Below, one piece after another: positions 42,174-49,814 of a DNA stretch of 64,000 bases; within the stretch, counting starts at the first letter, position 1; every line of letters begins with the position of its first letter. The notes beneath the pieces were generated by a model. That model made no database searches. It saw nothing but the letters and a program-made list of their open reading frames with translations, and was not told where the DNA came from. Source of the stretch: Microcaldota archaeon. Lineage in GTDB: Archaea > Micrarchaeota > Micrarchaeia > Norongarragalinales > SBBD01. A program made the translations under genes and the position numbers. The DNA lies in contig JAHJQN010000003.1 in NCBI GenBank assembly GCA_018819225.1, forward strand, positions 124,001-188,000, read 5' to 3'.

Positions 42174-43262
42174 TCAGCAGGGATCCTTGATAAGGGATTC
42201 ACACTGGGCGTCAGGCGGATTCGTGCAGGAGGTCATGTTGCAGATGAAATGATCTCCTGCCATTAAAGCGCAACTGGGAGGAAGCGTAATGACGTGGCGA
42301 GCGACCGCAGCCGGGTTGAATCCGCTCGTCCAAACCCCCGGGGAAAAAAATCGGCTGTACGACCCGTTGGAATCCGAAGTCAGATTGGAGTCCCACGTAA
42401 ACCTCCACCATTTACCGTTTAGGCATTCCGTCGAGTAATTGCTATACAGAATGAGATTGGGAGTGCACGTTCCAATACAGCAAACATCACTGCCGGTGCA
42501 CGAACCTCCGGCGTCCAGCGAGCAGGAAAGGTAGTTGTTGCAATCGTCCAGACAGACACCTGCACAGGAAGGAGAAGGTGCGACCGGGAAGTAATCGAGT
42601 TGAGGCAATTCCGTGATGCGCACGTCATCAAAACGTACTTCGGAATTTATGGATATCAAGCCGGCTTCCCCGGACGGAAAATCAAAATCAACGACGCTAA
42701 TCTCCGTCCCGCCGGAAGAGCAACGAATATTCTCTCCCTCGACCGTTATCTTGATCAAGAACCATTTGCTTTCCGGATCCGGACTGAGGATAGCGGACGC
42801 TAAATCGTTGTAAGTGTCTCCCGTCACTTTATAGCGGCGGAGTTTCAACACATTGTTTTCCACCACGCAATCATAATATTCTTGGCCCGTAAATCGCGCG
42901 ATCACTCCGGCTGTCCCAGCAGCATTCGTGCGCTTGATAAGCGCCTCAACCGCGTACTGGTTCCACGTGGAATCGCCGACAATGGAGATCCCTCGAGTAT
43001 TATCTTGTTGAACGTACTCCCCGTTATCCACGTCCCATGTGCCTGACTTGACTTTCCATTTGTACGCGTTCCCGACATCGTATGATTCGTATAAACGATA
43101 CGGCTTTCCGAATTCGTCCAGGAAATGCGCGGTTTCCCCGCCCGTCTTGTCTTCAATCGAAGGAATCAGCTCGCCCTTGATGACGAGAAACATGAATAGA
43201 GTAAAGAAGATGACGCCGGCTACGAGAATCAAGTACTCGGTTGCGGTTTGCGCGCGGCGCAT
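42174..43262 (-). CDS. Class III signal-peptide protein with LamG-like and Cys-rich domains (paralog 4)
   Basis: A 362-residue protein starting MRRAQTATEYLILVAGVIFF. The LamG-like domain starts RLYESYDVGNAYKWKVKSGT. After residue about 220 comes a Cys-rich module (CAGVCLDDCNNYLSCSLDAG, CCIGTC) and a C-terminal domain with further Cys pairs, presumably disulfide-linked. It starts 8 nt before the end of adenylate kinase in the leftward direction. Four such proteins in a row are likely surface appendage components. Confidence 0.82.
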   Translation of the reverse strand: MRRAQTATEYLILVAGVIFFTLFMFLVIKGELIPSIEDKTGGETAHFLDEFGKPYRLYESYDVGNAYKWKVKSGTWDVDNGEYVQQDNTRGISIVGDSTWNQYAVEALIKRTNAAGTAGVIARFTGQEYYDCVVENNVLKLRRYKVTGDTYNDLASAILSPDPESKWFLIKITVEGENIRCSSGGTEISVVDFDFPSGEAGLISINSEVRFDDVRITELPQLDYFPVAPSPSCAGVCLDDCNNYLSCSLDAGGSCTGSDVCCIGTCTPNLILYSNYSTECLNGKWWRFTWDSNLTSDSNGSYSRFFSPGVWTSGFNPAAVARHVITLPPSCALMAGDHFICNMTSCTNPPDAQCESLIKDPC

Positions 43263-43269
43263 GAAAGCA

Positions 43270-43863
43270 TTACGCCTTCAGGCTTTTAAAAAGCTCGGCG
43301 AGGCGTTGCAGCTCCCCCGCATTCTTCTCGACGGAAAGCGAGTTGTCGAAGAACTTGACGTTGCACGCGTAACGCATGCCGACGTGCAACGCCGCAATGC
43401 GCTCGCAGAATAATGCCTCCTCAATCTCTTTCCGCGAATTCATTTCGCGCTTCCTTCCGGCTTTCAAATCCTTTTCCCGGCGCTCCGAAATCGCTTTCGG
43501 AGACGCTTCCACGAGAAACACGAAATCGGGTTTCAACACGTCCGAAACGGAATCCGGCGAACCCGGAAGGTACGCGTGATGGGGAATCGTGTAAATGAAG
43601 CCGTGCGTGTTCAAGAAAACGAGTTTTTCCTTGTCGGCGAGCGCGCGAATGCGTTTCGAGGCCTCTTCCCGTATCCGCACTTGGATTTCAGGAGGCAACG
43701 CCGCGATTTGCTCGCGGTCGGAAATGCCTTCCTTTTCCTTCGCGATCTCGAGCATGACATCGCCGTAAGAGATCTCGCGAATGGCGTTCTGTAATGGCTT
43801 GTTGAGCTCGCGGATGACGTGGCTTTTACCTACGGCCTTGATTCCTAGCGTGAAAACCAACAT
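43270..43863 (-). CDS. adkA: Archaeal-type adenylate kinase
   Basis: A 197-residue kinase interconverting ATP, AMP and ADP. It resembles the archaeal AdkA family rather than bacterial Adk: P-loop GIKAVGKSHV, then ISYGDVMLEIAKEKEGISDR, FLNTHGFIYT, and the RREKDLKAGRKREM lid segment. Archaeal AdkA is trimeric. The P-loop is slightly unusual (GIKAVGKS where many members have GVPGVGK). Confidence 0.9.
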   Translation of the reverse strand: MLVFTLGIKAVGKSHVIRELNKPLQNAIREISYGDVMLEIAKEKEGISDREQIAALPPEIQVRIREEASKRIRALADKEKLVFLNTHGFIYTIPHHAYLPGSPDSVSDVLKPDFVFLVEASPKAISERREKDLKAGRKREMNSRKEIEEALFCERIAALHVGMRYACNVKFFDNSLSVEKNAGELQRLAELFKSLKA

Positions 43864-43915
43864 GTAACTCCCTCGAATCCGTTTAGTGACAGCGAATAAG
43901 GCGAAGGGGCGTTAT

Positions 43916-43930
43916 CTTAATATTAATAAT
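43916..43930 (+). promoter_or_regulatory. TATA box for tRNA-Lys
   Basis: CTTAATATTAATAAT lies 24-38 nt upstream of the tRNA 5' end. Confidence 0.55.
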
Positions 43931-43953
43931 GGTTGACCCTCCTTAGAGACAAG

Positions 43954-44090
43954 GGGCTCGTAGCTCAGCTCGGAAACCTTTTCCGTTCCGGAGGAGGTTG
44001 GGCAACAGAGCGTCCGGCTTTTATTTCCAGGCCTAGAACGGTTTGGATGAAGAAACCGGAGGGTCGTGGGTTCGAATCCCACCGAGCCCG
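43954..44090 (+). tRNA. tRNA-Lys (anticodon TTT) with anticodon-loop intron and D-loop insertion
   Basis: Acceptor GGGCTCG pairs with CGAGCCC (discriminator G at 44090). The T arm is GTGGG-TTCGAAT-CCCAC. The anticodon stem is TCCGG/CCGGA with loop CTTTTA plus A, giving anticodon TTT (44020-44022). A 31-nt intron (44024-44054) follows position 37, the canonical archaeal site. The D loop is interrupted after AGCTCGG by a hairpin AACCT...AGGTT (about 26-28 nt, 43974-44000), either a second intron or an expanded D loop. The total is 137 nt, against about 78 after removing both. A near-copy of the 3' end lies at 44153-44174. Confidence 0.85.
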
Positions 44091-44174
44091 TTCAAGTCAT
44101 GAGGGTAAGGCGTGATCGATTCTTTAGTCGAGCTTTCTTCCGAAGAAAGGTCGTTCGGAATCCCACCGAGCCCG
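44069..44174. mobile_element. Mini-element B downstream of tRNA-Lys
   Basis: The tRNA 3' end GGTTCGAATCCCACCGAG (44069-44090 with CCCG) is repeated almost exactly at 44153-44174, 84 bp downstream. The intervening DNA ends with the core 44115-44153, containing GTCGAGCTTTCT, a short loop and AAGAAAGGTCG. This core is shared with elements A and E. Confidence 0.55.
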
Positions 44175-44199
44175 CTTATGTTATTTTGAAGTGACTGGA

Positions 44200-44574
44200 A
44201 TGAAAGTGATTTTGGATACCAATTTTTTGATGTTGCCCGTGCAGAAAAACGTGGATATTTTTGAGGAAGTGGAGCGGAACGTGGATGAAAAATCGGAATT
44301 CATTGTTTTGCGCTCGTCCTTGAAAGAATTGCGGGCGCTGAAGGGAAAAGATCGGTTGAAAGCGAGGGCCATGATTCAATTCATTGAAAATAATCCCGCG
44401 ATAACGATTCGGGAAGAGGAAGGGCGAACCGACCATCTCATCATCCACTTGGCGAAATCGTGGAAAGAGAAGCTGATCGTGGGCACGAACGACCGCGCGC
44501 TGAAAACCCGTGTGAAAGCAGCAGGAGCCGGCGTGCTGGTGCTGAGAGGAAACGCGAGCCTGCAAAAGCTCTAA
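44200..44574 (+). CDS. PIN-domain ribonuclease-like protein (Fcf1/VapC9 type)
   Basis: A 124-residue PIN domain: MKVILDTNFLMLP with the first catalytic Asp, an acidic residue in SSLKELRAL, and the terminal VGTNDRALKTRVKAAG with further acidic residues. Stand-alone proteins of this type, related to eukaryotic Fcf1/Utp24, often lie beside rpoE, spt4 and ribosomal genes in archaea and are thought to act in rRNA processing. That is the case here, with hppA intervening. A GTG nine bases upstream is an alternative start. Confidence 0.85.
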   Translation: MKVILDTNFLMLPVQKNVDIFEEVERNVDEKSEFIVLRSSLKELRALKGKDRLKARAMIQFIENNPAITIREEEGRTDHLIIHLAKSWKEKLIVGTNDRALKTRVKAAGAGVLVLRGNASLQKL

Positions 44575-44595
44575 TTCAAAGGGGGGTCAGCAAGC

Positions 44596-44605
44596 CTTTT
44601 ATATA
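44596..44605 (+). promoter_or_regulatory. TATA box for hppA
   Basis: CTTTTATATA lies about 82-91 nt upstream of the hppA ATG, implying a leader of about 55-60 nt. Confidence 0.5.
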
Positions 44606-44686
44606 CGTTTCGAGACATACTTGTTTCCTCTTGTTCCCAATTTTTTCAGGGGTTAGAAGGAAGCATATAGACCGGTGGGTGAAACC

Positions 44687-46675
44687 ATGGCGTTTGCGGA
44701 ACTGGCAGTTTATGGCATAGCGGGAGGAGTGCTCGCGTTGATAGCTGCAGCGTATTATGCGCGATTCGTTCTCAGCAAGAACAACGGGACGCCTAAAATG
44801 CAGGAAATGGCTTCCGCGATTCAATCGGGAGCTGAAGCGTACCTCAAGCGACAACTCATAACCATTGCGTTGTTTGCAGTGATCGTAGCGGCATTGATTT
44901 GGTTTGGAATCTCGTCGTCCGCAGCCATTGCATTCGTATTCGGAGCCGCTGCATCGTATTTGGCGGGAGTCATCGGCATGAGCATTTCCGTGCGTGCCAA
45001 CGTGCGAACGGCCGAAGCAGCGAAAAAAGGCTTGAAACCCGCGTTGGATATTGCGTTCAAAGGAGGAGCGGTCACGGGTTTAACGGTCGTGGGACTCGGA
45101 CTCATCGGATTGGCGGGAGTCTACATGTATTTCAACGATGTTTCAGCACTCATTGGATTCGGACTCGGGGCCTCATTGATTTCATTGTTCGCGCGAGTCG
45201 GAGGAGGCATTTATACCAAAGCGGCGGATGTCGGAGCCGATTTAGTGGGAAAAATCGAGAAGGGCATTCCGGAAGACGATCCGCGCAACCCGGCGTTCAT
45301 AGCAGACAATGTGGGAGACAATGTCGGCGACTGCGCCGGCATGGGAGCGGATTTGTTTGAAAGCCTCGTCGTGACGCTTATGGCCACCATGTTGTTGGGT
45401 TTAGCGTTCGGAGAAGGATCATTGCTCGTCGTGCTTCCATTGCTGGTGGGAGCCATCGGAGCGGTTTCCGGAATCATTGGAATGCAGTTCGTGCAACTCG
45501 GTCCGAAGAAGAACATTATGAACGCGTTAAACAAGGGAACGTATGCAACGGTTATCGTGTTCGCGGCGTTATTGTTTATGGCGTTTGCATGGTTCGGAGC
45601 CCGCATCGAATTGTGGTATGCTGCGATAACGGGGCTCGCGTTGACGATAGCCATCAGTAAAATCACTGAATATTATACCGTCAAAGAAGGACAGCCGGTA
45701 AAAGAGATTGCGTTTGCCAGCCAGACCGGTGCGGGAACCAACTTGATTCAAGGACTTGCCGTGGGATTGCAGAGCACCGCGTTCCCCGTTCTGGCCATCG
45801 TGGCAGCGATTTTAATCGCGAACCATTTTGGAGGAGTGTACGGAATTGCGTTGGCAGCGGCGGCCATGCTGTCGACTACGGGAATCATTATCGCCATTGA
45901 CTCATACGGCCCGATCACGGATAACGCGGGAGGCATTGCCGTGGCGACCGGCATGCAGAAAAGCGTTCGCCGAATCACGGATGAACTGGATGCCGTAGGA
46001 AACACGACGAAAGCGACCACGAAGGGATTCGCGATCGCCAGCGCCGCGTTAAGCGCCTTGTCGTTGTTCGTGGCGTACTCGGAATCCGTCGGACTATCGG
46101 TCATCAACATCCTGGAAGCCCCCGTGGTCGCGGGATTATTCATTGGGGGATTATTGCCTTTCATTTTCGCGTCCTATCTCATGAAAGCCGTGGGACGAGC
46201 TGCATTCAAGATGGTGGAAGAAGTCAGACACCAGTTCAAAACCATTAAAGGCATCATGCAAGGAACGGCGAAACCCAATTATGCGCGCTGCGTGGATATT
46301 AGTACGTCAGCTGCTTTGAAGGAATTGTTTACGCCGGCGGTTCTGGCGGTTACGACGCCGTTGATCGTGGGATTCGCGTTCGGCGCGGCTGCACTCGGAG
46401 GATTGTTGGCCGGAGCCATCGTCACCGGATTATTGCTCGCGTTGTTCATGGCGAACGGAGGCGCGGCATGGGATAACGCCAAGAAATACATTGAAGACGG
46501 CAAGCTCGGCGGAAAAGGCAGTGACGCGCATAAAGCGGCCGTGGTCGGAGACACGGTCGGCGACCCGTTCAAGGACACCGCAGGACCTGCATTAAACTCG
46601 CTAATCAAAGTCTTGAATACCGTGGCGCTCATCGCGGCCGCATTGATTGCAGCGAACGCACCGTTGTTCATATAA
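44687..46675 (+). CDS. hppA: Membrane-bound proton-pumping pyrophosphatase, K+-independent type
   Basis: A 662-residue, about 16-helix ion pump using PPi hydrolysis to energise the membrane. The substrate/metal motif ADVGADLVGKIEKGIPEDDP followed by NVGDNVGDCAGMGADLFES, and the C-terminal HKAAVVGDTVGDPFKDTAGP, are intact. The sequence GNTTKATTKGF carries Lys where K+-dependent enzymes have Ala, the established marker of the K+-independent H+-pumping class. The ATG at 44687 follows a GGTG ribosome-binding site. A GTG at 44675 is less likely. It sits between the PIN gene and rpoE. Confidence 0.95.
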   Translation: MAFAELAVYGIAGGVLALIAAAYYARFVLSKNNGTPKMQEMASAIQSGAEAYLKRQLITIALFAVIVAALIWFGISSSAAIAFVFGAAASYLAGVIGMSISVRANVRTAEAAKKGLKPALDIAFKGGAVTGLTVVGLGLIGLAGVYMYFNDVSALIGFGLGASLISLFARVGGGIYTKAADVGADLVGKIEKGIPEDDPRNPAFIADNVGDNVGDCAGMGADLFESLVVTLMATMLLGLAFGEGSLLVVLPLLVGAIGAVSGIIGMQFVQLGPKKNIMNALNKGTYATVIVFAALLFMAFAWFGARIELWYAAITGLALTIAISKITEYYTVKEGQPVKEIAFASQTGAGTNLIQGLAVGLQSTAFPVLAIVAAILIANHFGGVYGIALAAAAMLSTTGIIIAIDSYGPITDNAGGIAVATGMQKSVRRITDELDAVGNTTKATTKGFAIASAALSALSLFVAYSESVGLSVINILEAPVVAGLFIGGLLPFIFASYLMKAVGRAAFKMVEEVRHQFKTIKGIMQGTAKPNYARCVDISTSAALKELFTPAVLAVTTPLIVGFAFGAAALGGLLAGAIVTGLLLALFMANGGAAWDNAKKYIEDGKLGGKGSDAHKAAVVGDTVGDPFKDTAGPALNSLIKVLNTVALIAAALIAANAPLFI

Positions 46676-46701
46676 ATGAGTAAGGAGAGTGAAACCAACC
46701 T

Positions 46702-47310
46702 ATGTACAAACTCGTGACATTCGAAGACACGGTCCGCGTGCCGCCGGCCTTATTCGGCATGAAAATGAACCAAGCCGCCCAGCGCATATTGCGCGAGAAG
46801 TACGAGCGGGCCGTTGACAAGGGCCGGGGCATTATCCTCGGAGTCTTCAATTCAAAAATCAAGGGCGACGGAAAGATTCTGCCTGGAGACGGGTCCGCGT
46901 ACTTCGACGTACAGTACGACGCCCTCGTATTCAACTTGGAAGTGAACGAGGTCGTGGAAGGCGAGGTCAGCGAAATCGTGGAGTTCGGGGCATTCGTGCG
47001 AATGGGGCCCATTGACGGCTTGATGCACGTCTCGCAAGTCGCGAACGAGTTCCTGGCCTACGATAAAAAGCAACAGTGTCTCGTGGGAAGGGAAAGCAAG
47101 AAAACGATCCGGAAAGCCGATGCGTTGCGCGCGAAAGTGGCGACCGTCAGCTTCAAGGACACGATTCCGAACTCGAAAGTCGCGTTGACCATGCGTCCGA
47201 CGGGACTCGGAAAGCTCGCGAAAAAAGATGTGAAACAAGTCCCCAAAAAGAAAGAGAAGGCTGCTGAAAAGAAGGAAGAGAAAAGCGAGAAAGAAAAGGA
47301 ATCCAAGTGA
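46702..47310 (+). CDS. rpoE: DNA-directed RNA polymerase subunit Rpo7 (RpoE')
   Basis: A 202-residue subunit that forms the polymerase stalk with Rpo4 and contacts nascent RNA. The N-terminal tip domain is MYKLVTFEDTVRVPPALFG. The S1/OB domain is GEVSEIVEFGAFVRMGPIDG with MHVSQV. The C-terminal about 25 residues are an extra Lys/Glu-rich tail (KKKEKAAEKKEEKSEKEKE), beyond the usual length of about 180-190. It begins the rpoE-spt4-rps24e-rps27ae block conserved across archaea. Confidence 0.95.
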   Translation: MYKLVTFEDTVRVPPALFGMKMNQAAQRILREKYERAVDKGRGIILGVFNSKIKGDGKILPGDGSAYFDVQYDALVFNLEVNEVVEGEVSEIVEFGAFVRMGPIDGLMHVSQVANEFLAYDKKQQCLVGRESKKTIRKADALRAKVATVSFKDTIPNSKVALTMRPTGLGKLAKKDVKQVPKKKEKAAEKKEEKSEKEKESK

Positions 47311-47322
47311 AGGTGAATCCAT

Positions 47323-47505
47323 ATGATGAAAGCGTGTCGCACCTGCCGGCTTCTATTTGAAGGCGAAAAATGCCCGTCGTGCCCGGAATCCGAAAGCACG
47401 CGAACGTTCGAAGGCGCCGTGTACATCATCGACGTGGAACGATCCGAAATTGGAAAGCGCATCGGTGCGAAAGTGCCCGGTAAGTACGCCTTGAAGCTTA
47501 AGTGA
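47323..47505 (+). CDS. spt4: Transcription elongation factor Spt4 (RpoE'')
   Basis: A 60-residue zinc-binding partner of Spt5. Four cysteines in CRTCRLLFEGEKCPSC form the zinc site, and the C-terminal strand KRIGAKVPGKYALKLK is characteristic. It lies 12 nt after rpoE with a GGTGA ribosome-binding site. Confidence 0.95.
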   Translation: MMKACRTCRLLFEGEKCPSCPESESTRTFEGAVYIIDVERSEIGKRIGAKVPGKYALKLK

Positions 47506-47515
47506 GGAGATAACC

Positions 47516-48037
47516 ATGAACATCGAAGTCATCAACGAGAAGGAAAACCCCTTGTTCGAACGCAAAGAAGTCGTCGTTAAAGTACCGGTTGAAAAGCAAA
47601 CGCCTTCCCGAAAAGAAGTCGTCGACGCCCTTTCCAAGAAGTACGGGAATTCCAAGGAACTGATCGTCATTGAAAAAATCGACCAGCGGTTCGGAGGAAA
47701 AGAGGCCACGATTTACGCTCGATTATATGATACGGAGAAGGCGGCACGGCAAGCCCCAGACTACTTGAAGGAACGCGGAGGGGTTGCCGCGCCCAAGAAA
47801 GAAGAAAAGAAGGCGGATAGCCAGCCATCATTCGAAGAACTCGTGAGCGGCAAGAAACCGGAAGCCCAGAAAGAAGCGCCTGCTGAAAAGAAGGAAGAAA
47901 AACCCAAAGAAGCAAAAGCGCCGGAAAAGAATGAGGAGAAAAAGGAACCTCTAAAGAAGGAAGAGCAACCTGCTGAAAAGAAGGCGGAAAAGCCAGCGGA
48001 GAAAAAAGCAGTAGCTCAAAAGGAAGAGAAAACGTAG
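47516..48037 (+). CDS. rps24e: Ribosomal protein S24e with Lys/Glu-rich C-terminal extension
   Basis: A 173-residue protein. Residues 1-90 are the S24e domain (MNIEVINEKENPLFERKEVV, then TPSRKEVVDALSKKYG, QRFGGKEATIYARLYD). The remaining about 80 residues are a low-complexity Lys/Glu/Pro/Ala extension with repeated PAEKK units, absent from typical archaeal S24e (about 100 residues) but echoed by the shorter tail on Rpo7. The extension may bind RNA or other ribosomal parts. Confidence 0.94.
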   Translation: MNIEVINEKENPLFERKEVVVKVPVEKQTPSRKEVVDALSKKYGNSKELIVIEKIDQRFGGKEATIYARLYDTEKAARQAPDYLKERGGVAAPKKEEKKADSQPSFEELVSGKKPEAQKEAPAEKKEEKPKEAKAPEKNEEKKEPLKKEEQPAEKKAEKPAEKKAVAQKEEKT

Positions 48038-48048
48038 GTGAATGATTC

Positions 48049-48189
48049 ATGGCGGAAAAGAAAGGGAAAAAAACACTGAAACCGTATTCCCCGAGGCGGT
48101 TCTGCCCAAAATGCGGGTCCAGCAGTCGTTTGGGAGAACACGCGGACCGCAGGAGCTGCGGAAAATGCAAGTACATGGAAAAGAAATAA
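48049..48189 (+). CDS. rps27ae: Ribosomal protein S27ae
   Basis: A 46-residue zinc-ribbon protein of the small subunit. The cysteines of [20 protein letters not shown] and CGKC make the four-Cys zinc site, ending YMEKK. It follows rps24e with a GTGAATG-like ribosome-binding site. Its last codons and 3' trailer are duplicated 71 bp downstream (mini-element C). Confidence 0.95.
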   Translation: MAEKKGKKTLKPYSPRRFCPKCGSSSRLGEHADRRSCGKCKYMEKK

Positions 48190-48281
48190 ACACTTCCATT
48201 TTTGATCGGCCTTTTTGAAAAGGGCGTGCCGGCCAACGCAAGTACATGGAGCAGAAATAAACCATTCCAGTTTTGGTCGAC
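48166..48281. mobile_element. Mini-element C duplicating the rps27ae 3' end
   Basis: The last codons and trailer of rps27ae (48166-48210, containing GCAAGTACATGGAAAAGAAA) recur at 48237-48281 (GCAAGTACATGGAGCAGAAA) with about 36 of 45 positions identical and a period of 71 bp. The spacer holds GGCCTTTTTGAAAAGGGCG, a GGTCG-type hairpin like those in elements A and D. The second copy keeps the TAA but lacks the rest of the gene. Confidence 0.55.
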
Positions 48282-48296
48282 GGCGCTTTATTCCGG

Positions 48297-49244
48297 TTAT
48301 AGCAGGGAATGAGCGGCGGGCTTCTTGGCGAACGGCGATACATCACCGATATCCATTACCCCGCAAACATACCGCACCAATCGTTCCACTCCGAAACCGA
48401 GTCCCACGGTGCGGGAGAGCTTGCCTTGACGGACGAGCTCTGAAAAAAAGCCGTAGTCTTCCAGGGACTGGCCGCGCTCCCTAATTTTTTTCTCGATCTT
48501 ATGTTGTTCATGCTCTCGCTCGGCACCGCTGGCCGCTTCACCGTAACCCTCCGGATAAATCAAATCGTAGTTGCGGTGAACGCCTTGCTCCTCCCGATCG
48601 TAAAACTCGCGAACGTGATCCGTGATCCAGAACATGTCTTGCTCGTACAAGGAAAGCGTGTCCTCGGCTTGCCGGCTGTTCCGGCCAAACCGCGGAACGA
48701 TCTCGCTCATGGAAAAACGCTTGAAAGGCCTTTGAGGCACGCGAAGCGTTCTCCCGAGACGGGCGAGTTCGATGGAATGGCTCCGCTTGACGTCCGATAG
48801 AATGCGAACCATGAGTTCTTCACAGAACGGAATGAACCGCTCTTGGTCACCGTGCCGGAATTCAATGTCGACTTGAGTGAACTCGATCAGGTGCCGGTCG
48901 CTATCCTTCAAATCCTCTTTCTCCAGACGCACGTTCGGGGAAACGATGTACAGCGCATCAAGATACGGGGACATCAAGGCCACTTGCTTATGGAAAATCA
49001 TGCTTTTCGTGAGCTGAAGCTTCTGGCCGTAATAATCGATGCTCGCGTCAATAACGGTATGGGCGAGGGGATCCGTTACAGGGGAAACGACGCTAGGCAA
49101 GAGTTGCACGACCTTTTTTTCGGCCATGAAATCGGATACGGATTTCAAGATCGTGGTCTGGATGGAAAGAATGTCACGCATTCGTTGCGAACGAAGCTTA
49201 TCCACGATTTTTTGAATAGGAACCGCAAATGAAATGGACTCCAT
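48297..49244 (-). CDS. Archaeal asparagine synthetase related to AsnRS (AS-AR)
   Basis: A 315-residue class II synthetase-like enzyme without an anticodon-binding domain. LPSVVSPVTDPLAH, QLTKSMIFHKQ (motif 2 region), SPNVRLEK, EFTQVDIEF, REFYDREEQGVHRNYDLIYP, YGEAASGAERE and the motif 3 GFGVERLVRYV match the structurally characterised Pyrococcus enzyme that makes asparagine from aspartate, ATP and ammonia. The frame is open to 49334, but homology begins MESISFAVPIQ at 49244. It is divergent from an AsnC/Lrp regulator. Confidence 0.9.
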   Translation of the reverse strand: MESISFAVPIQKIVDKLRSQRMRDILSIQTTILKSVSDFMAEKKVVQLLPSVVSPVTDPLAHTVIDASIDYYGQKLQLTKSMIFHKQVALMSPYLDALYIVSPNVRLEKEDLKDSDRHLIEFTQVDIEFRHGDQERFIPFCEELMVRILSDVKRSHSIELARLGRTLRVPQRPFKRFSMSEIVPRFGRNSRQAEDTLSLYEQDMFWITDHVREFYDREEQGVHRNYDLIYPEGYGEAASGAEREHEQHKIEKKIRERGQSLEDYGFFSELVRQGKLSRTVGLGFGVERLVRYVCGVMDIGDVSPFAKKPAAHSLL

Positions 49245-49324
49245 AGGATAACCAAAACGCTTATAATGATGCTCCCTAATAACAATATTGACCAAAAAAT
49301 CGACAATTATAACATTAAACGATA

Positions 49325-49343
49325 GATTATCCATTGATTATCC
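49325..49343. promoter_or_regulatory. Tandem GATTATCC sites in the asparagine synthetase/AsnC intergenic region
   Basis: GATTATCC occurs at 49325-49332 and again at 49336-49343, an 11-bp (one-turn) spacing. GGATAACC, the near-inverse, occurs at 49246-49253 beside the synthetase start. Lrp/AsnC proteins bind several phased sites, so these are candidate operators. Confidence 0.45.
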
Positions 49344-49368
49344 GACATTTTGATTAAGGTGAGGTATA

Positions 49369-49806
49369 GTGAACGGAAAGGATGGGCGAATCCTGGAGAT
49401 ATTGAAAAACAACGGGCGAATGAGTACGGTGGAGATTTCTGGAAAAACAGGAATTCCGCGCGTGACCGTGCACGAGAGAATGAAAAAAATGCTCCATGCG
49501 GGCGTCATCCGAAAGTTTTCCGTTGTACCGGACTATTCGAAACTCGGACTCAACACGACGGCGTTCGTACTTGTCGGGTACGTTGACTCCGAGAATTCCC
49601 AGAGAGAGCTCGCCAAGAAAATCGGGGCCATGAAAGAAGTATATGAAGTGCACATTCTGGCAGGGGAATGGGATTTGCTGCTTAAAGTGAGGGGGAGCAG
49701 CATTGAAGACATTGGCGGACTCGTTGTGGACCGAATACGGAAAATGGATGGAGTCGGGCGTACGGAAACCATCCCCTGTTTTACAACCGTCAAGGAAGAA
49801 GGTTGA
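49369..49806 (+). CDS. AsnC/Lrp-family transcription regulator
   Basis: A 145-residue protein: N-terminal HTH (GRILEILKNNGRMSTVEISG, then TGIPRVTVHERMKKM) and a C-terminal RAM effector domain (YEVHILAGEWDLLLKVRG). Family members sense amino acids, and E. coli AsnC controls asnA in response to asparagine. Here the divergent neighbour is an asparagine synthetase of a different family, a parallel arrangement. The start is GTG at 49369 with GAGGT upstream. It is followed 8 nt later by the Bat-type regulator. Confidence 0.93.
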   Translation: MNGKDGRILEILKNNGRMSTVEISGKTGIPRVTVHERMKKMLHAGVIRKFSVVPDYSKLGLNTTAFVLVGYVDSENSQRELAKKIGAMKEVYEVHILAGEWDLLLKVRGSSIEDIGGLVVDRIRKMDGVGRTETIPCFTTVKEEG

Positions 49807-49814
49807 TAACGGAC

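Noticed and set aside
44153..44174. A second tRNA-Lys gene
   Set aside because: Only the T-arm and acceptor 3' strand are duplicated; no 5' acceptor, D arm or anticodon arm precedes them.
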